Positions 38,892 through 48,232 of a stretch of 64,000 nt of DNA are shown here, one piece after another (within the stretch, counting starts at the first letter, position 1; every line of letters starts with the position of its first letter). The notes under the pieces were generated by a model that worked only from the letters and a program-made list of their open reading frames with translations, was not told the origin of the DNA and searched no databases. Origin of the DNA: Gemmatimonadota bacterium. GTDB taxonomy: Bacteria > Latescibacterota > UBA2968. Where the stretch lies: positions 19,842-83,841 of the forward strand of contig VXRD01000049.1 of assembly GCA_009838845.1 (NCBI GenBank). The letters run 5' to 3'. The translations under genes were made by a program, and so were the position numbers.

Positions 38892-40208
38892 ATGGAACGA
38901 GAACTACTTCAACAGGCAGAGCAGGCGATTGAGCAAGCGCGAAGAGCAGGTGCGAATGATGCGATAGCGCGGGTGCGGGATGAAAATAGCACGGAGTACA
39001 CGTATCGCGATGGTAATATTGAGCAGGTTCAACAAAGTGCTACTCGCGGCTTGAGCATTCAATTGTATGTCAATGGGCGGTATTCAACACACCAGACCTC
39101 GGATTTGCGTGCGGCGTCAGTTGCTCGGTTTATCGAAGATGCGGTTGCGCTGACGCAACATCTGGCTGAAGATTCGCATCGCGTTATTCCCGATGCCGCG
39201 CTGTATGAAGATCGGCCGGATACCAATCTTCAATCCGACGATGTTGTGGTGCGCGATTTGCCCCGCGAGGCGTGTATTGATTGGCTAAAAAAAATGGATG
39301 CTATCACCCATACAGATGACCGCGTGGTGAGTGCTACCGCTGATGCCTACTATGGCTGGAATACGTCGGCTCGGGTGAGTTCAAATGGATTTTCGGGGAT
39401 ACAGAGCGGGACTTCGATAGGCTATGGCGCGAGTGTGACGCTAAAAGAGGGCGAGCATGGGCGTCCCGAAGATCATCGCTATGTGCGGGCGCATCATTTG
39501 TCGGATTTGCCCGATCCGGAGGTGGTTGCGCGCGAGGGACTCGACCGCGCACTTTCCCGATTGGGTAGCGAAAAAGCACCGAGCGGGCGGGCGACTATGG
39601 TGGTTGATCCCGAAGCTGGCGGGCGTTTGATTGGGGCGATATGGGGTGCGTTGCAGGCGCGCAGCGTTCAGCAGAACCGGTCTTTTTTAAGAAATAAAAA
39701 GGACGCGCAAATTGCCTGTTCGCTCCTGACGGTGGCAGATGATCCCCTGATGGTGCGCGGTCTCGCATCTCGGCATTACGATGGCGAGGGAATTTCGGCA
39801 AAGCGCAGGTGTGTCGTCGATCAGGGCGTCTTGCAAATGTATTATGTCGATACGTATTACGGGCGCAAACTCGGCTGGGATCCTACAACTGGAATGTCGT
39901 CTAATCTCGTTTTTGCACCGGGTGAGAAAGATCTCAATGGTCTGATTGCAGAGATTAAAGACGGCTTTCACGTCACGTCGTGGCTCGGTGGCAATGCCGA
40001 TACGACGACTGGGGATTTTTCTTATGGTTTTCGCGGCTTTCGCATTGCCAATGGGCAGAGAACAGGTGCGGTATCGGAAATGAATATCGCTGGCAATTTT
40101 CTCGATTTGTTGCAAAATCTCGTCGCCGTGGGCAATGATCCCAATGTCTATTCCAGCGTGCAAACGCCTACTCTAATTTTTGACAATGTGGCGTTTAGCG
40201 GGAAGTAA
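38892..40208 (+). CDS. tldE: TldE/PmbA, inactive partner of TldD
   Basis: The 438-residue product shares the TldD fold (DGNIEQVQQSATRGLSIQLYV near the start; MVVDPEAGGRLIGAIWGAL in the middle; GAVSEMNIAGNF at the end) but has no HExxxH, as expected for TldE. It sits directly after tldD, the pair forming a complex. Confidence 0.95.
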   Translation: MERELLQQAEQAIEQARRAGANDAIARVRDENSTEYTYRDGNIEQVQQSATRGLSIQLYVNGRYSTHQTSDLRAASVARFIEDAVALTQHLAEDSHRVIPDAALYEDRPDTNLQSDDVVVRDLPREACIDWLKKMDAITHTDDRVVSATADAYYGWNTSARVSSNGFSGIQSGTSIGYGASVTLKEGEHGRPEDHRYVRAHHLSDLPDPEVVAREGLDRALSRLGSEKAPSGRATMVVDPEAGGRLIGAIWGALQARSVQQNRSFLRNKKDAQIACSLLTVADDPLMVRGLASRHYDGEGISAKRRCVVDQGVLQMYYVDTYYGRKLGWDPTTGMSSNLVFAPGEKDLNGLIAEIKDGFHVTSWLGGNADTTTGDFSYGFRGFRIANGQRTGAVSEMNIAGNFLDLLQNLVAVGNDPNVYSSVQTPTLIFDNVAFSGK

Positions 40209-40235
40209 AAAGAGTGGCATTAGAGAGGGAAAATA

Positions 40236-41519
40236 ATGTCTGCCGCGTCAAAAACGCCGCGCCATATTGCATTGGATATCCTCTGTCGCGTTGAACGGGG
40301 CGCTTATCTCGACCGTTTGCTCGACGCGCAGCGCGAACATATTCGCGGTCCCGATGGCGATTTGCTTCAGCATCTCATTCGGGGTACGCTGACCTATCGG
40401 GCGCGGCTCGATCATATCTTGACACCCTATCTCAAAAAACCCCTGTCCAGACAGCATGCCAAACTCCGCAATCTCCTGCGCCTCGGTGTTTATCAACTCC
40501 AGTATCTCGACCGCGTGCCGCCGTATGCGGTTGTTTCTGAATCTGTTATTCTCGCCCGTCACATTCTCGGGGAGCCGATTGCGAAATTGGTCAATGCTGT
40601 GTTGCGTGGTGTGGCCGAAGATCGCAAGCCTGTTGTTTTTCCCGATTTTGATAGCGATCCCGTCGAATATCTCGCTATTACGACATCACATCCCCAATGG
40701 CTCGTTGCGCGGTGGATCAAACGCTACGGTGTGGATGAGACACGCACCCTGTGTGAATTTGACAACGCCCAACCCACCCTGACCATTCGCCCCAATGCGT
40801 TGCGAACGACGTCCGATGCCCTGCGCGAGCAACTCGCTCTCGAAGGGATTGACACAGAATTTGCAGCATCCAATCTTCTCGCCGTATCCCATGTGGGCCA
40901 CCTTTTTCAGAGCAGGGCTTATTGCGCTGGTCTCTTTAGCGTTCAAGGCGCAGGGGCTGCGATGGTTGTTCCCCTGCTCGATCCGCAACCCGGCGAGGCT
41001 GTTCTGGATCTGTGCAGTGCGCCCGGCGGCAAAACCACTGCTATGGCCGAGCGCATGAAAAATCGGGGTTTTATTCTCGCCACAGATCTCTATCCGCGCC
41101 GTCTCGAAATGCTAAAAAAAAACACGCACCGACTCGGGGTTACATGTGTTTATCCTCTCGCTGCCGATGCGCGTTATCTGGCTGTCAATCGCTTATTTGA
41201 CCGCGTTCTGGTCGATGCGCCCTGTTCCTCGCTGGGTATTCTGAATCACCATCCCGATCTGCGCTGGCGGAAATTCGATATTCACGGTCTTGCACATTTG
41301 CAGCGGACGCTTCTCGATAGCGCTGCGGATTACGTCTGTCCAGGTGGTGTTCTCGTCTATAGCACTTGTACCCTCGAACCCGAAGAAAATGAGCGCGTTG
41401 TCGAAGGTTTTTTAAGCGATCATCCGGGCTTTCAAATCACCCATCCCTATCTGCAATTGCTACCCCATCAAACTGGTAATGACGGTGTTTTTGCCGCGCG
41501 GTTGAAGCGCTCCGTTTAG
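40236..41519 (+). CDS. rsmB: 16S rRNA (cytosine-967-C5) methyltransferase RsmB
   Basis: The 427-residue product has an N-terminal NusB-like helical domain (HIALDILCRVERGAYLDRLL), then the RsmB/NOL1-type methyltransferase domain with VLDLCSAPGGKTTAMAE (SAM motif I), the catalytic VDAPCSSLGIL and YSTCTLEPEENE. It methylates C967 of 16S rRNA. Start ATG follows GAGGGAAAATA. The stop overlaps the convergent sulfatase stop by four bases. Confidence 0.95.
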   Translation: MSAASKTPRHIALDILCRVERGAYLDRLLDAQREHIRGPDGDLLQHLIRGTLTYRARLDHILTPYLKKPLSRQHAKLRNLLRLGVYQLQYLDRVPPYAVVSESVILARHILGEPIAKLVNAVLRGVAEDRKPVVFPDFDSDPVEYLAITTSHPQWLVARWIKRYGVDETRTLCEFDNAQPTLTIRPNALRTTSDALREQLALEGIDTEFAASNLLAVSHVGHLFQSRAYCAGLFSVQGAGAAMVVPLLDPQPGEAVLDLCSAPGGKTTAMAERMKNRGFILATDLYPRRLEMLKKNTHRLGVTCVYPLAADARYLAVNRLFDRVLVDAPCSSLGILNHHPDLRWRKFDIHGLAHLQRTLLDSAADYVCPGGVLVYSTCTLEPEENERVVEGFLSDHPGFQITHPYLQLLPHQTGNDGVFAARLKRSV

Positions 41520-43000
41520 GCCAACTCGTAGTGTCTGGGGTCAGGTAGTGGCACTGGCCGGGCATCTTCGGTGTTGATGCTCCAGTCGGCCAGTCGCAGA
41601 CGCATGTCGGCGAGGGCGTCGCGGTGTTGATCTTCGTCGATCACATTGACCAACTCGCCTGGGTCGGCGACGAGGTCGTAGAGTTCGTCGCGGTCCCCCA
41701 TGGGGTCGTGGACGTATTTCCACTGGCGGGTGCGGACCATCTTGCACCGACCAGCTGCCTCGCGCCACTGCAAGGTGTCAATCAAGGTCTTGCGGCCCCA
41801 GGGTTGAGGTAGCTTTTCCAGGTCGGCCATGGTAAAGAGCGGTCCTCCGCTTCCGTATTCGGAAAAAGTCGCGTCCCGGGGTGCGGCTGCGGTTACAGTG
41901 GGTAGCGGTATTCCGTGCATGGAATGCGGTTGGGCCATTCCTTGCAAGTGCAACAGCGTGGGTACCACGTCGATCAGATTGGCCATGCTCTGATCGCGCA
42001 CCCCGGTGGTGACCTGCCCGGGCCAGGAGACGATCAGCGGCACCCGCGTCAGGCTGTCGTAGAAGACGCCGCCCTTGCACTGCATGGCGTGTTCTCCCAT
42101 GAAGTCGCCGTGGTCCGAACAAAAGACCACAATTGTCTGTTCTCGTAGCCCCAGTGCGTCGAGTTTGTCGAGTATTTGGCCGAGTGCGTCGTCGATAAAG
42201 CGCACCATGCCAAAATACGAGGCCATAACGCCGTAAACGTCTTCAATTGGATCGCGGTGCATCCCCAGCATCTGGTAGAGCACGCGGTTGCGCTCGGGCG
42301 CTCGCTCGTCGTCAAATTCCCCGTCGCGCCAGGGGGGAAGGTCAATATTTTCGGGCGGAAACAGGGCCGCGTACTCGGCCGGACACAGCCAGGGCTCGTG
42401 TGGATCGGGAAAGGAGACCCACAGGGCAAAGGGTTGGTCTTGGTACTTTTCGATAAAGCGCGTCGTCTGTCCGGCGATCAGGCCGGTGGAGTGATCCTCC
42501 AAAGGTAACTCGGAGGTGCCGTAGCTGAAGCGGGGGTTCTGATGGGCGAGCTGGCGATTTTCGGCGGCGACCTTGCGGCGGCCTTCTGCCGGGCGGAACC
42601 AGTCCATGCCCCGCGTCTCTTCGCCGCTACCGCCGTGGGTACCGGGGTTCCACACGTCGAAGAGGGCCAAATCCTCCTCCTGTTCGAAGCAGTGGTTTTT
42701 GCCGATCAGGCCCGTGGCGTAGCCCGCTGCTTTCCAGAGTTGCCAGGCGTGTTCGGCACCGGATGGCATCAAGGTCTGGTTGCGTCGTCCCCCGTGCGAG
42801 TGGGGAAACTGCGAGGTCCAAAATGAGATGCGCGCTGGCACGCAGAGGGGGTGCGGGGTGATGGCGTTTTCAAAGAGGACTCCGCTGTCTGCCAGGCGTT
42901 CCATCGACGGGGTTTGACAAAAGGTGTTGCCGTAGAGATGGCTGGCTGTGGCGCGCTGTTGGTCGGTCATGATTACCAGGATGTTGGGGCGGTCAGTCAT
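41516..43000 (-). CDS. sulfatase (type I, CxPxR)
   Basis: The 494-residue product starts with the sulfatase core NILVIMTDQQR and has PLCVPARISFWTSQ, in which Cys of CVPAR becomes formylglycine. The metal-binding DHGDFMGEH and a C-terminal NxxDP-like segment (WKYVHDPMGDRDELYDL) also fit. No signal peptide is seen, so it may act in the cytoplasm or be exported otherwise. Substrate unknown. The gene is notably GC-rich compared with neighbours, hinting at transfer. It lies 19 bases downstream of sat, which together suggests a role in sulfate handling. No formylglycine-generating enzyme is in the window. Confidence 0.9.
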   Translation of the reverse strand: MTDRPNILVIMTDQQRATASHLYGNTFCQTPSMERLADSGVLFENAITPHPLCVPARISFWTSQFPHSHGGRRNQTLMPSGAEHAWQLWKAAGYATGLIGKNHCFEQEEDLALFDVWNPGTHGGSGEETRGMDWFRPAEGRRKVAAENRQLAHQNPRFSYGTSELPLEDHSTGLIAGQTTRFIEKYQDQPFALWVSFPDPHEPWLCPAEYAALFPPENIDLPPWRDGEFDDERAPERNRVLYQMLGMHRDPIEDVYGVMASYFGMVRFIDDALGQILDKLDALGLREQTIVVFCSDHGDFMGEHAMQCKGGVFYDSLTRVPLIVSWPGQVTTGVRDQSMANLIDVVPTLLHLQGMAQPHSMHGIPLPTVTAAAPRDATFSEYGSGGPLFTMADLEKLPQPWGRKTLIDTLQWREAAGRCKMVRTRQWKYVHDPMGDRDELYDLVADPGELVNVIDEDQHRDALADMRLRLADWSINTEDARPVPLPDPRHYELA

Positions 43001-43019
43001 GGTGTTCTGCCTCGTTTTT

Positions 43020-44282
43020 TTATGCGGTTGCCGACATGGCTTTGCTCAATATTTCCGATGTGCTGGGGCGCATGATTCGGGGATCGACTTGTTCGCCGTT
43101 GCTGAGTGTGTCGCGCACTTGAGAGCCTGAGATAAAGACCGGTTGTTCTTCGGGGTGATTTTCCATCAAATCCACGCGTCCAAGTGATTCGTAATAGGCG
43201 GCAAATCCCACGTTCACGGGCTGAATTTGGAGGTCGCCATTCAGGCGCTCAAAAATTTCCTGTGCATCGAAGTCCCCCCAGATCGCGCTGCCGTCGTGAT
43301 AGGGGGCATCGGCGTGTTTGCGGCCGATGATGATGTCGGTGAATCCAAAGTTCTGGCGGTAAATGGCGTGCATGACGGCTTCTTTGGGTCCGGCGTAGAA
43401 CATTTTGATGTCCAGCCCGAGCAAGATCACCCTGTCCGGTACAGATTCACCGCGTTTTTGCCATAGGTCCGCATCGCTATCCCCTTCGCCCAGTCCTCGA
43501 GATGCGATGAGTGCTTCGTAAGTTTGCATGCGAATCTCTGCGTTCACGTCGTCCGATTTGGTTTCGCCCACCAGGGGATTTAAGCACGCGCCTGCGTTGT
43601 ATCCCTGGTGCAGAAGGGTTTCCAAACCATATACCAGCGCGTATTCGTGTGCCCGATGCAGGGCATTGCGCGTTTGAAATGCCACAACGCGGTTCCAGCT
43701 TTTTTGAGCCAGGAGGGGTCTGACTTCTCGCGGGCTGAGTACGTATTGTCCAAAATGTGGATTTTTGGGTTGGGGCAGTACCTGAATTTCACCGCCTATG
43801 AGATGGATTTTGTCGGCATCGCCATTCAGGACCATATCGGCACCGGGATGGTCTGTGCGGTCCGTTAAATATACGCGCTGAAGATATTTGGTTTTGTCCC
43901 ATTCAAAGATGTCGCTGATGTCCAGCATTGCCACAGTTTCGCCAGATGTGTTTTCCAGCGCAACTTTTTGCCCAATCGAAAGGGTTTTAGCGAGATCGGA
44001 ACTTACGGGTAGTGATATTGGGATCGTCCAAGCATAGCGCTTGCCGCCCACTTCGATGACGGATTCGTCGAGTACCCGATGATACGTTTGTGCATCCATC
44101 GGTCCTGTAAGCGGACTCAGCCCGCCGTCGCCGAAACGATAGACCGAGGATAAATCTGCATCGCTGACCGGGACACGCGTCAGTCCGTTTGCTCTGGACA
44201 AAAATGTTTCAACATCTGCTACCAGGCGATTGACTGGTTCGGATAGACCACCGTGGGGTGCAATCAAGGGTGTATCGGACAT
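43020..44282 (-). CDS. sat: ATP sulfurylase (sulfate adenylyltransferase)
   Basis: The 420-residue product is of the Sat/Met3 type: [17 protein letters not shown] (ATP/sulfate site, with Ala in place of the common Pro), a [18 protein letters not shown] block, and [12 protein letters not shown]. It activates sulfate to APS. No APS kinase or reductase is adjacent, so its route is not clear. A strong promoter lies upstream. It precedes a sulfatase gene on the same strand. Confidence 0.93.
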   Translation of the reverse strand: MSDTPLIAPHGGLSEPVNRLVADVETFLSRANGLTRVPVSDADLSSVYRFGDGGLSPLTGPMDAQTYHRVLDESVIEVGGKRYAWTIPISLPVSSDLAKTLSIGQKVALENTSGETVAMLDISDIFEWDKTKYLQRVYLTDRTDHPGADMVLNGDADKIHLIGGEIQVLPQPKNPHFGQYVLSPREVRPLLAQKSWNRVVAFQTRNALHRAHEYALVYGLETLLHQGYNAGACLNPLVGETKSDDVNAEIRMQTYEALIASRGLGEGDSDADLWQKRGESVPDRVILLGLDIKMFYAGPKEAVMHAIYRQNFGFTDIIIGRKHADAPYHDGSAIWGDFDAQEIFERLNGDLQIQPVNVGFAAYYESLGRVDLMENHPEEQPVFISGSQVRDTLSNGEQVDPRIMRPSTSEILSKAMSATA

Positions 44283-44331
44283 TTCGGATAAACCTCCTAT
44301 TATTATGATATTCTTGATTTACTAAGTAATG

Positions 44332-44359
44332 AATATATCTTTGGCCTGTTTTCTGTCAA
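44332..44359 (-). promoter_or_regulatory. sigma70-type promoter of sat
   Basis: Minus strand TTGACA, 16-nt spacer, TATATT, ending about 50 bases before the sat start. Confidence 0.7.
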
Positions 44360-44389
44360 GAAAGAAAGCGGTTTCGGGCTTCTGCTGCT

Positions 44390-45445
44390 TCAACGCAATT
44401 CATCCCACTTGAATTCCAGGCGAATGAGATCTGGGGGCGATTCGCGGAGGTGGAGGGATTTATAGGTTATGACATTGAGATACACTTTTCCGGAGCGTGT
44501 TGTGAAATAGGGCATCGCATAATACCCGTCGGGTACAACCGCGCCTTCGTAATTGTCCAATATGGCATAGGAGAGGATTTCGAGTGATTCGGGATCAAAT
44601 TTGAATAGACACAGTTTCATGCCGCGTATCGATTTCATGTAATTTCGACCGATGAAGTAGTAGCCGCCATCTCGCTTGAAAAGTCGCGGTCTGCCTATCT
44701 GGGCGCGTATGAATTTGTAGGTTTTCGTCAGGTTCACTTCTCTGATTAAGCGGAACGATCTATCGGTAAAATGCATTCGCTGTATGCCGTCCAGTCCCCG
44801 TGTGTTGAAGATGTATCCGTCATCATATCGCAGGAAGGATGTTTCATTGATGGGGGCGTTGCCAAAGGCTTTTGTGAGATTAGCTACAAACTGCCAACTT
44901 TTCCCATTGTCATCGGATCGAATCACATCCACATTGGGACTGTTATTGCGATAATGCCGGTAGGGCGTCAGGAGCATCCAGGTCGTTTCTCTCTCTGTCA
45001 GAGATTCAAACGCATAGACATATTCCGTGCCGTTGATGGGGCCGAGTTTTTCTCCGCCTTCAAAATGCACGCCATTATCCGAAGACCGATATGCAAGAAG
45101 CCCGAATTTGTCTTTGGAATTTGGGAAATGCGGATCGACGTACAGGCCAATATCCCCATTGGCGAATCGGACAAATTCTCCGTTTTGAATGGTGAAACCA
45201 TCCAGATGTGCGACAATTTTTCGATCCGAAATTGTCCCTGTGGTGGGATTGTAACGAAACATCTCCCAGTCGGCCGCTGGTTCCGTGTTGTGCCGGGTGC
45301 CGCGTTTGTAGGCGATCAGGACATTATGCTCGTCCAGAAATAATAGGTGAGGTGCCTTTACATAAGGTAGCGTTTTTTGTTCCGCGGCTCGTATAAGGAT
45401 TTCCTGAGTTTTGTAATGAGGCAGGATGAGGATATGAGGTCTCAT
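44390..45445 (-). CDS. sialidase-like (BNR-repeat) beta-propeller protein
   Basis: The 351-residue product has Asp-box-like motifs, YRSSDNGVHFEGG and RSDDNGKSWQFV (S/T-x-D-x-G-x-x-W/F), typical of six-bladed propellers of the sialidase/BNR group. No signal peptide is apparent. Catalytic Tyr/Glu cannot be placed with confidence, so a hydrolase role is uncertain. It starts 10 bases after the LRR lipoprotein stop and may be cotranscribed with it. Confidence 0.6.
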   Translation of the reverse strand: MRPHILILPHYKTQEILIRAAEQKTLPYVKAPHLLFLDEHNVLIAYKRGTRHNTEPAADWEMFRYNPTTGTISDRKIVAHLDGFTIQNGEFVRFANGDIGLYVDPHFPNSKDKFGLLAYRSSDNGVHFEGGEKLGPINGTEYVYAFESLTERETTWMLLTPYRHYRNNSPNVDVIRSDDNGKSWQFVANLTKAFGNAPINETSFLRYDDGYIFNTRGLDGIQRMHFTDRSFRLIREVNLTKTYKFIRAQIGRPRLFKRDGGYYFIGRNYMKSIRGMKLCLFKFDPESLEILSYAILDNYEGAVVPDGYYAMPYFTTRSGKVYLNVITYKSLHLRESPPDLIRLEFKWDELR

Positions 45446-45454
45446 AGTATTTTT

Positions 45455-46063
45455 CTACTGACAGTTGTCGCCCGCAAAAAAGGGGATGCCCTGAAGCCAT
45501 GTCTGAAAAGCAGTATTGAGCGGCGCGCATAGCTCCGTGTCTTGAAAGATGAATTCCTTTAGATTCGTCAGGTTTGTCAGGCTTTGGGGAAGTGGACCTG
45601 TCAGGCCATTCTGGTCGAGATACAGTCCCGTGAGGTTGGACAGGTTACTCAATTCAGAGGGGATTGAGCCGCTTAATACATTTTTGGAAAGATACAGGTC
45701 CGTGAGGTTGGAAAGATTGCCCAATTCGGATGGGATAGGGCCATGCAACTGGTTATTGGAAAGGTTTAGTGTTTTGAGGTCGGACAGGTTGCCCAATGCC
45801 CCAGGAAGCTCGCCCGTCAGGTTATTGTTGGCGAGTTCCAGGGATATGACCCGTTCATTAGAAATTGTGATACCATGCCAGGTCGAAAGATCGCTATCGC
45901 TCAGCCAATTTGTCCTGTTCGTCCAATTTGCCCCATCGGTGGCATTGTACAGGGCTACCAGTACATCGCGGTCTGCCGCCAGTGACTGCTCTGGTCCCGT
46001 GCTGTTCTTCCCACAACTGAAAAGGAAAGGAACCAGCATAATGTAAATGGGGACTGGTCGCAT
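45455..46063 (-). CDS. leucine-rich-repeat lipoprotein
   Basis: The 202-residue product has a signal peptide with lipobox (LFSCGKNS), a short N-terminal cap with WHGITISNERV, and four to five LRR units of 24 residues with the LxxLxLxxNxLxGxIPxELGNL plan of plant-type LRRs, ending in a cysteine cap (TELCAPLNTAF). A cell-surface protein of unknown binding partner. The repeats share strong DNA similarity, so copy number could vary. Confidence 0.85.
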   Translation of the reverse strand: MRPVPIYIMLVPFLFSCGKNSTGPEQSLAADRDVLVALYNATDGANWTNRTNWLSDSDLSTWHGITISNERVISLELANNNLTGELPGALGNLSDLKTLNLSNNQLHGPIPSELGNLSNLTDLYLSKNVLSGSIPSELSNLSNLTGLYLDQNGLTGPLPQSLTNLTNLKEFIFQDTELCAPLNTAFQTWLQGIPFFAGDNCQ

Positions 46064-46072
46064 TATGCCATC

Positions 46073-46106
46073 CTCAAAAAAAGGCCACCGGATCGGTGAC
46101 CTTTTT
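46073..46106. terminator. bidirectional terminator between brnA and the LRR gene
   Basis: AGGCCACCG-GAT-CGGTGACCT (one mismatch) flanked by A7 on one side and T6 on the other. Confidence 0.75.
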
Positions 46107-46117
46107 TGTTTGGCTTC

Positions 46118-46450
46118 TTATCGCGTTTTTTGCGCTTCCATATATGCTCGTAGGACCGCATTCATTCGAGTTTGATATCCCCTGCCGAACGATTGAAAAT
46201 AGTCAACAACATCGTTATCAATTCGCAGTGAGATTTGTTTCTTTCTTTTTGGCATTACAACCCGCAGTTGTGTCAGGTCGCAGTCCTCTAAGCGCAGTGA
46301 GTCGGGGTCTTCGCGGGCGTTGCGTTCGATTTCCTCTTCGGTCATTGTGTTCAACCGGTGCCAATCGGTTTTGTCTTCCTTACTGCCTACCGGCACGCCT
46401 TGAGAAACAGAGGTTATTTTGTCTTTCTTCTTGTTTGTGGCTCTGTTCAT
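46118..46450 (-). CDS. brnA: BrnA-family antitoxin
   Basis: The 110-residue product has a charged N-terminal arm with MTEEEIERNAREDPDS, and a ribbon-helix-helix region (KKQISLRIDNDVVDYFQSFG) followed by YQTRMNAVLRAYMEAQ, the BrnA signature. BrnA neutralises the RelE-like ribonuclease BrnT and represses its own operon. It starts 10 bases after brnT behind AAGGAGG. Confidence 0.92.
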   Translation of the reverse strand: MNRATNKKKDKITSVSQGVPVGSKEDKTDWHRLNTMTEEEIERNAREDPDSLRLEDCDLTQLRVVMPKRKKQISLRIDNDVVDYFQSFGRGYQTRMNAVLRAYMEAQKTR

Positions 46451-46459
46451 TTCGCCTCC

Positions 46460-46723
46460 TTATGTGTTTGACTCAAACAAGTTCCGTTCTTTTCTACTTG
46501 CTTTTCGTGCTGAAATGATCCTTCGAGCCTTGCCGCGCCAGGTATAAACAACGGCGATTACATGATTGTTAAGAATGCCGAGTGCGAGTATCCGGGCTTC
46601 GTCATTCCGTCTTTGGGGAATCTCTACAACTGTATCTTCAAAGATGTTTACAGCGACCCGAAAGTCGTAGCCGTGTTTCTCAAGGTTGGCAAGCCGCTTA
46701 TTTATGTCCCATTCAAATTTCAC
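46460..46723 (-). CDS. brnT: BrnT-family ribonuclease toxin
   Basis: The 87-residue product has the BrnT plan: KFEWDINKRLANLEKHGYDF, a DARILALGIL strand, and TWRGKARRIISARKASRKER with the Arg/Lys-rich active region. BrnT cleaves mRNA. I chose GTG 46723 because the expected BrnT start (VKFEWD) lies there; the frame is open 17 codons further but would run through the tRNA-Lys terminator. The promoter places the transcript start at about the GTG, so translation may be leaderless. Confidence 0.88.
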   Translation of the reverse strand: MKFEWDINKRLANLEKHGYDFRVAVNIFEDTVVEIPQRRNDEARILALGILNNHVIAVVYTWRGKARRIISARKASRKERNLFESNT

Positions 46724-46729
46724 ATAAAG

Positions 46730-46759
46730 AATATATAAAATGTAGATACATTTTGTCAA
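46730..46759 (-). promoter_or_regulatory. brnTA promoter
   Basis: TTGACA (46759-46754), 18-nt spacer, TATATT (46735-46730). The predicted start is 46723 or close to it, the GTG itself. Confidence 0.75.
46737..46754 (-). promoter_or_regulatory. candidate BrnA operator
   Basis: A perfect 18-base palindrome, AAAATGTA-GA-TACATTTT, fills the spacer between the -35 and -10 boxes, a natural site for autorepression by the antitoxin. Confidence 0.65.
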
Positions 46760-46762
46760 TAC

Positions 46763-46799
46763 AAAAACAGGCACTTACATAACTTCTGCAAGTGCCTGT
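46763..46799 (-). terminator. terminator of tRNA-Lys
   Basis: Minus strand ACAGGCACTT ... AAGTGCCTGT hairpin followed by TTTTT, just past the tRNA. Confidence 0.85.
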
Positions 46800-46807
46800 T
46801 CGGATTA

Positions 46808-46883
<76 letters not shown>

Positions 46884-46904
46884 GTTTTTTTATGTGCGAT
46901 TGGA

Positions 46905-46933
46905 AATGTAAAGAAGCCACTATGCCTTGTCAA
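46905..46933 (-). promoter_or_regulatory. sigma70-type promoter of tRNA-Lys
   Basis: TTGACA, 17-nt spacer, TACATT on the minus strand, with a start predicted about 15 bases before the tRNA. Confidence 0.75.
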
Positions 46934-47000
46934 GCATCTTGACTTCGACTGCGATGGAGAGCAGGTCAATAGATCAGTTTATTGAGGGATGTCGAAAATT

Positions 47001-47471
47001 TTACACTCCGGGGAGCTCAGGTTGGTAAGATAAATTCGGATGGCCGATCCTGAGACCAGGGTCGCCAATATTGCCATTCAGCTTTATCAAATCGTCATCA
47101 AATGTGTCCAAAGACGCCACTTGATACTCGACTGCCGTAGCTGCATGGATGGAATCCTTCGGCTGAAGATGGGAATATTCTTAGATCAATTTTCTGGCCG
47201 CCAAACCTATTGAAGTGTCAACTGGGCGGATGATGATAAATTCCTGTTCAAAAAATTTCTGAATCGTCTCTTCGTGTTCTTGACCGAGTGGCTGTTCTCC
47301 TCTTAGCTTGATCACTTCAACCAGTGTGATCGCTGAAGTGACAATGTGGACTTCATTGCGTTCCGCAGCTTCTATGACCCCCTGACAAACATTGACCCTC
47401 TCTGGTTCGTCGTTAAGCAGACCAAGAAAAACCGACGAATCCCAGTACCTCAATTGACGTTTCTTGTTCAT
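47001..47471 (-). pseudogene. PIN-domain protein broken by one in-frame TAA
   Basis: The frame gives MNKKRQLRYWDSSVFLGLL with the first PIN Asp, and TSAITLVEVIKLRG with the Glu, then stops at TAA (47183-47181) after AARKLI. Reading on in the same frame, without any shift, gives PKDSIHAATAVEYQVASLDT, FDDDLIKLNG and LRIGHPNL up to TAA at 47003-47001: the missing C-terminal half of a VapC-like PIN nuclease, including its second acidic patch. So a single nonsense codon splits an otherwise intact gene of 156 codons. The first ATG overlaps the upstream gene stop by four bases, implying coupling. The short product would lack active-site residues. Confidence 0.8.
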
Positions 47472-48232
47472 AAATTTTTGTAGATGCCAATAATGTCGGA
47501 AAAAGATGGGAGTTCATCGGAAGACGCAAAAACTTTAAAATCTTCTACAGTGATACTGGAAGGCTTTCCTTCTTTTCTATAGTTTACCATCCCATAAGCC
47601 TGTACGCGTTTGTCAAACGCCTTCAAGACTTCCTGTTTTAATTCGTTAGGAAAAAAACAGATCACAGGATGATCTGTTAACCGGTCATAAATACGGAATT
47701 TATACTTCCCGCGACTCGTAATGGCTTGTAGGTAGCCTTCAACAGAACCCAAAGTAGCGCGATGGACCTGATACATTGCATCTACTGTTGCGACCGCACG
47801 TTTAGAAAGTGTTTGTCTGCGCTCGGGGAAATCAACACGCACGCGATTGAGTTCGTCATGTCCAACTTTTACCAAATTTGCCAGAGATTTGGCAGATCTT
47901 AGGGCATCGTCATTGAAATAGCTGGGGCGGTCTTCTCGCCCATCCTCAAGATGCGCTAAGCCATCAGAGATGAACTTGATCGCCTTGGGGACATCATCTT
48001 TGTGGGCAGTTTCTGGTTCGGGATCAAAATGGACAACAACGCTTCCAGGTTCGACCGATACAACCCAGTCAACAGCCTTCCGCGTATCCATCACTTCATC
48101 AGAAACAGCATTTATGAGCTTGAATAGAGCATTAATCCCTGTGACGAATTGTGTACCTGGGATTTTAGGACCCTCAAGCGTCAAAGTGATCCGATTTTGA
48201 GAGCGATTTATATCCATTTCTTTTTGCTCCAT
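47468..48232 (-). CDS. protein of unknown function coupled to the PIN gene
   Basis: I do not recognise this 254-residue protein. It begins MEQKEMDINRSQNRITLTLE, has an early beta-rich region (WVVSVEPGSVVVHFDPEP) and a predicted helical middle (SAKSLANLVKVGHDELNRVR), and a C-terminal segment with KFRIYDRLTDHPVICFF. No signal peptide or membrane segment is seen. Its stop overlaps the PIN gene ATG by four bases, so the two are a unit. It is much larger than a typical VapB antitoxin, but the position suggests it may control or accompany the PIN nuclease. ATG 48217 is an alternative start. Confidence 0.7.
   Translation of the reverse strand: MEQKEMDINRSQNRITLTLEGPKIPGTQFVTGINALFKLINAVSDEVMDTRKAVDWVVSVEPGSVVVHFDPEPETAHKDDVPKAIKFISDGLAHLEDGREDRPSYFNDDALRSAKSLANLVKVGHDELNRVRVDFPERRQTLSKRAVATVDAMYQVHRATLGSVEGYLQAITSRGKYKFRIYDRLTDHPVICFFPNELKQEVLKAFDKRVQAYGMVNYRKEGKPSSITVEDFKVFASSDELPSFSDIIGIYKNL

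Noticed and set aside
46724..46774. brnT extension to 46774
   Set aside because: It would place the start within the tRNA-Lys terminator and upstream of the brnT promoter.
47001..47180. A separate small gene downstream of the PIN fragment
   Set aside because: The residues continue the PIN fold in the same frame past one stop codon, so it is part of the broken gene.
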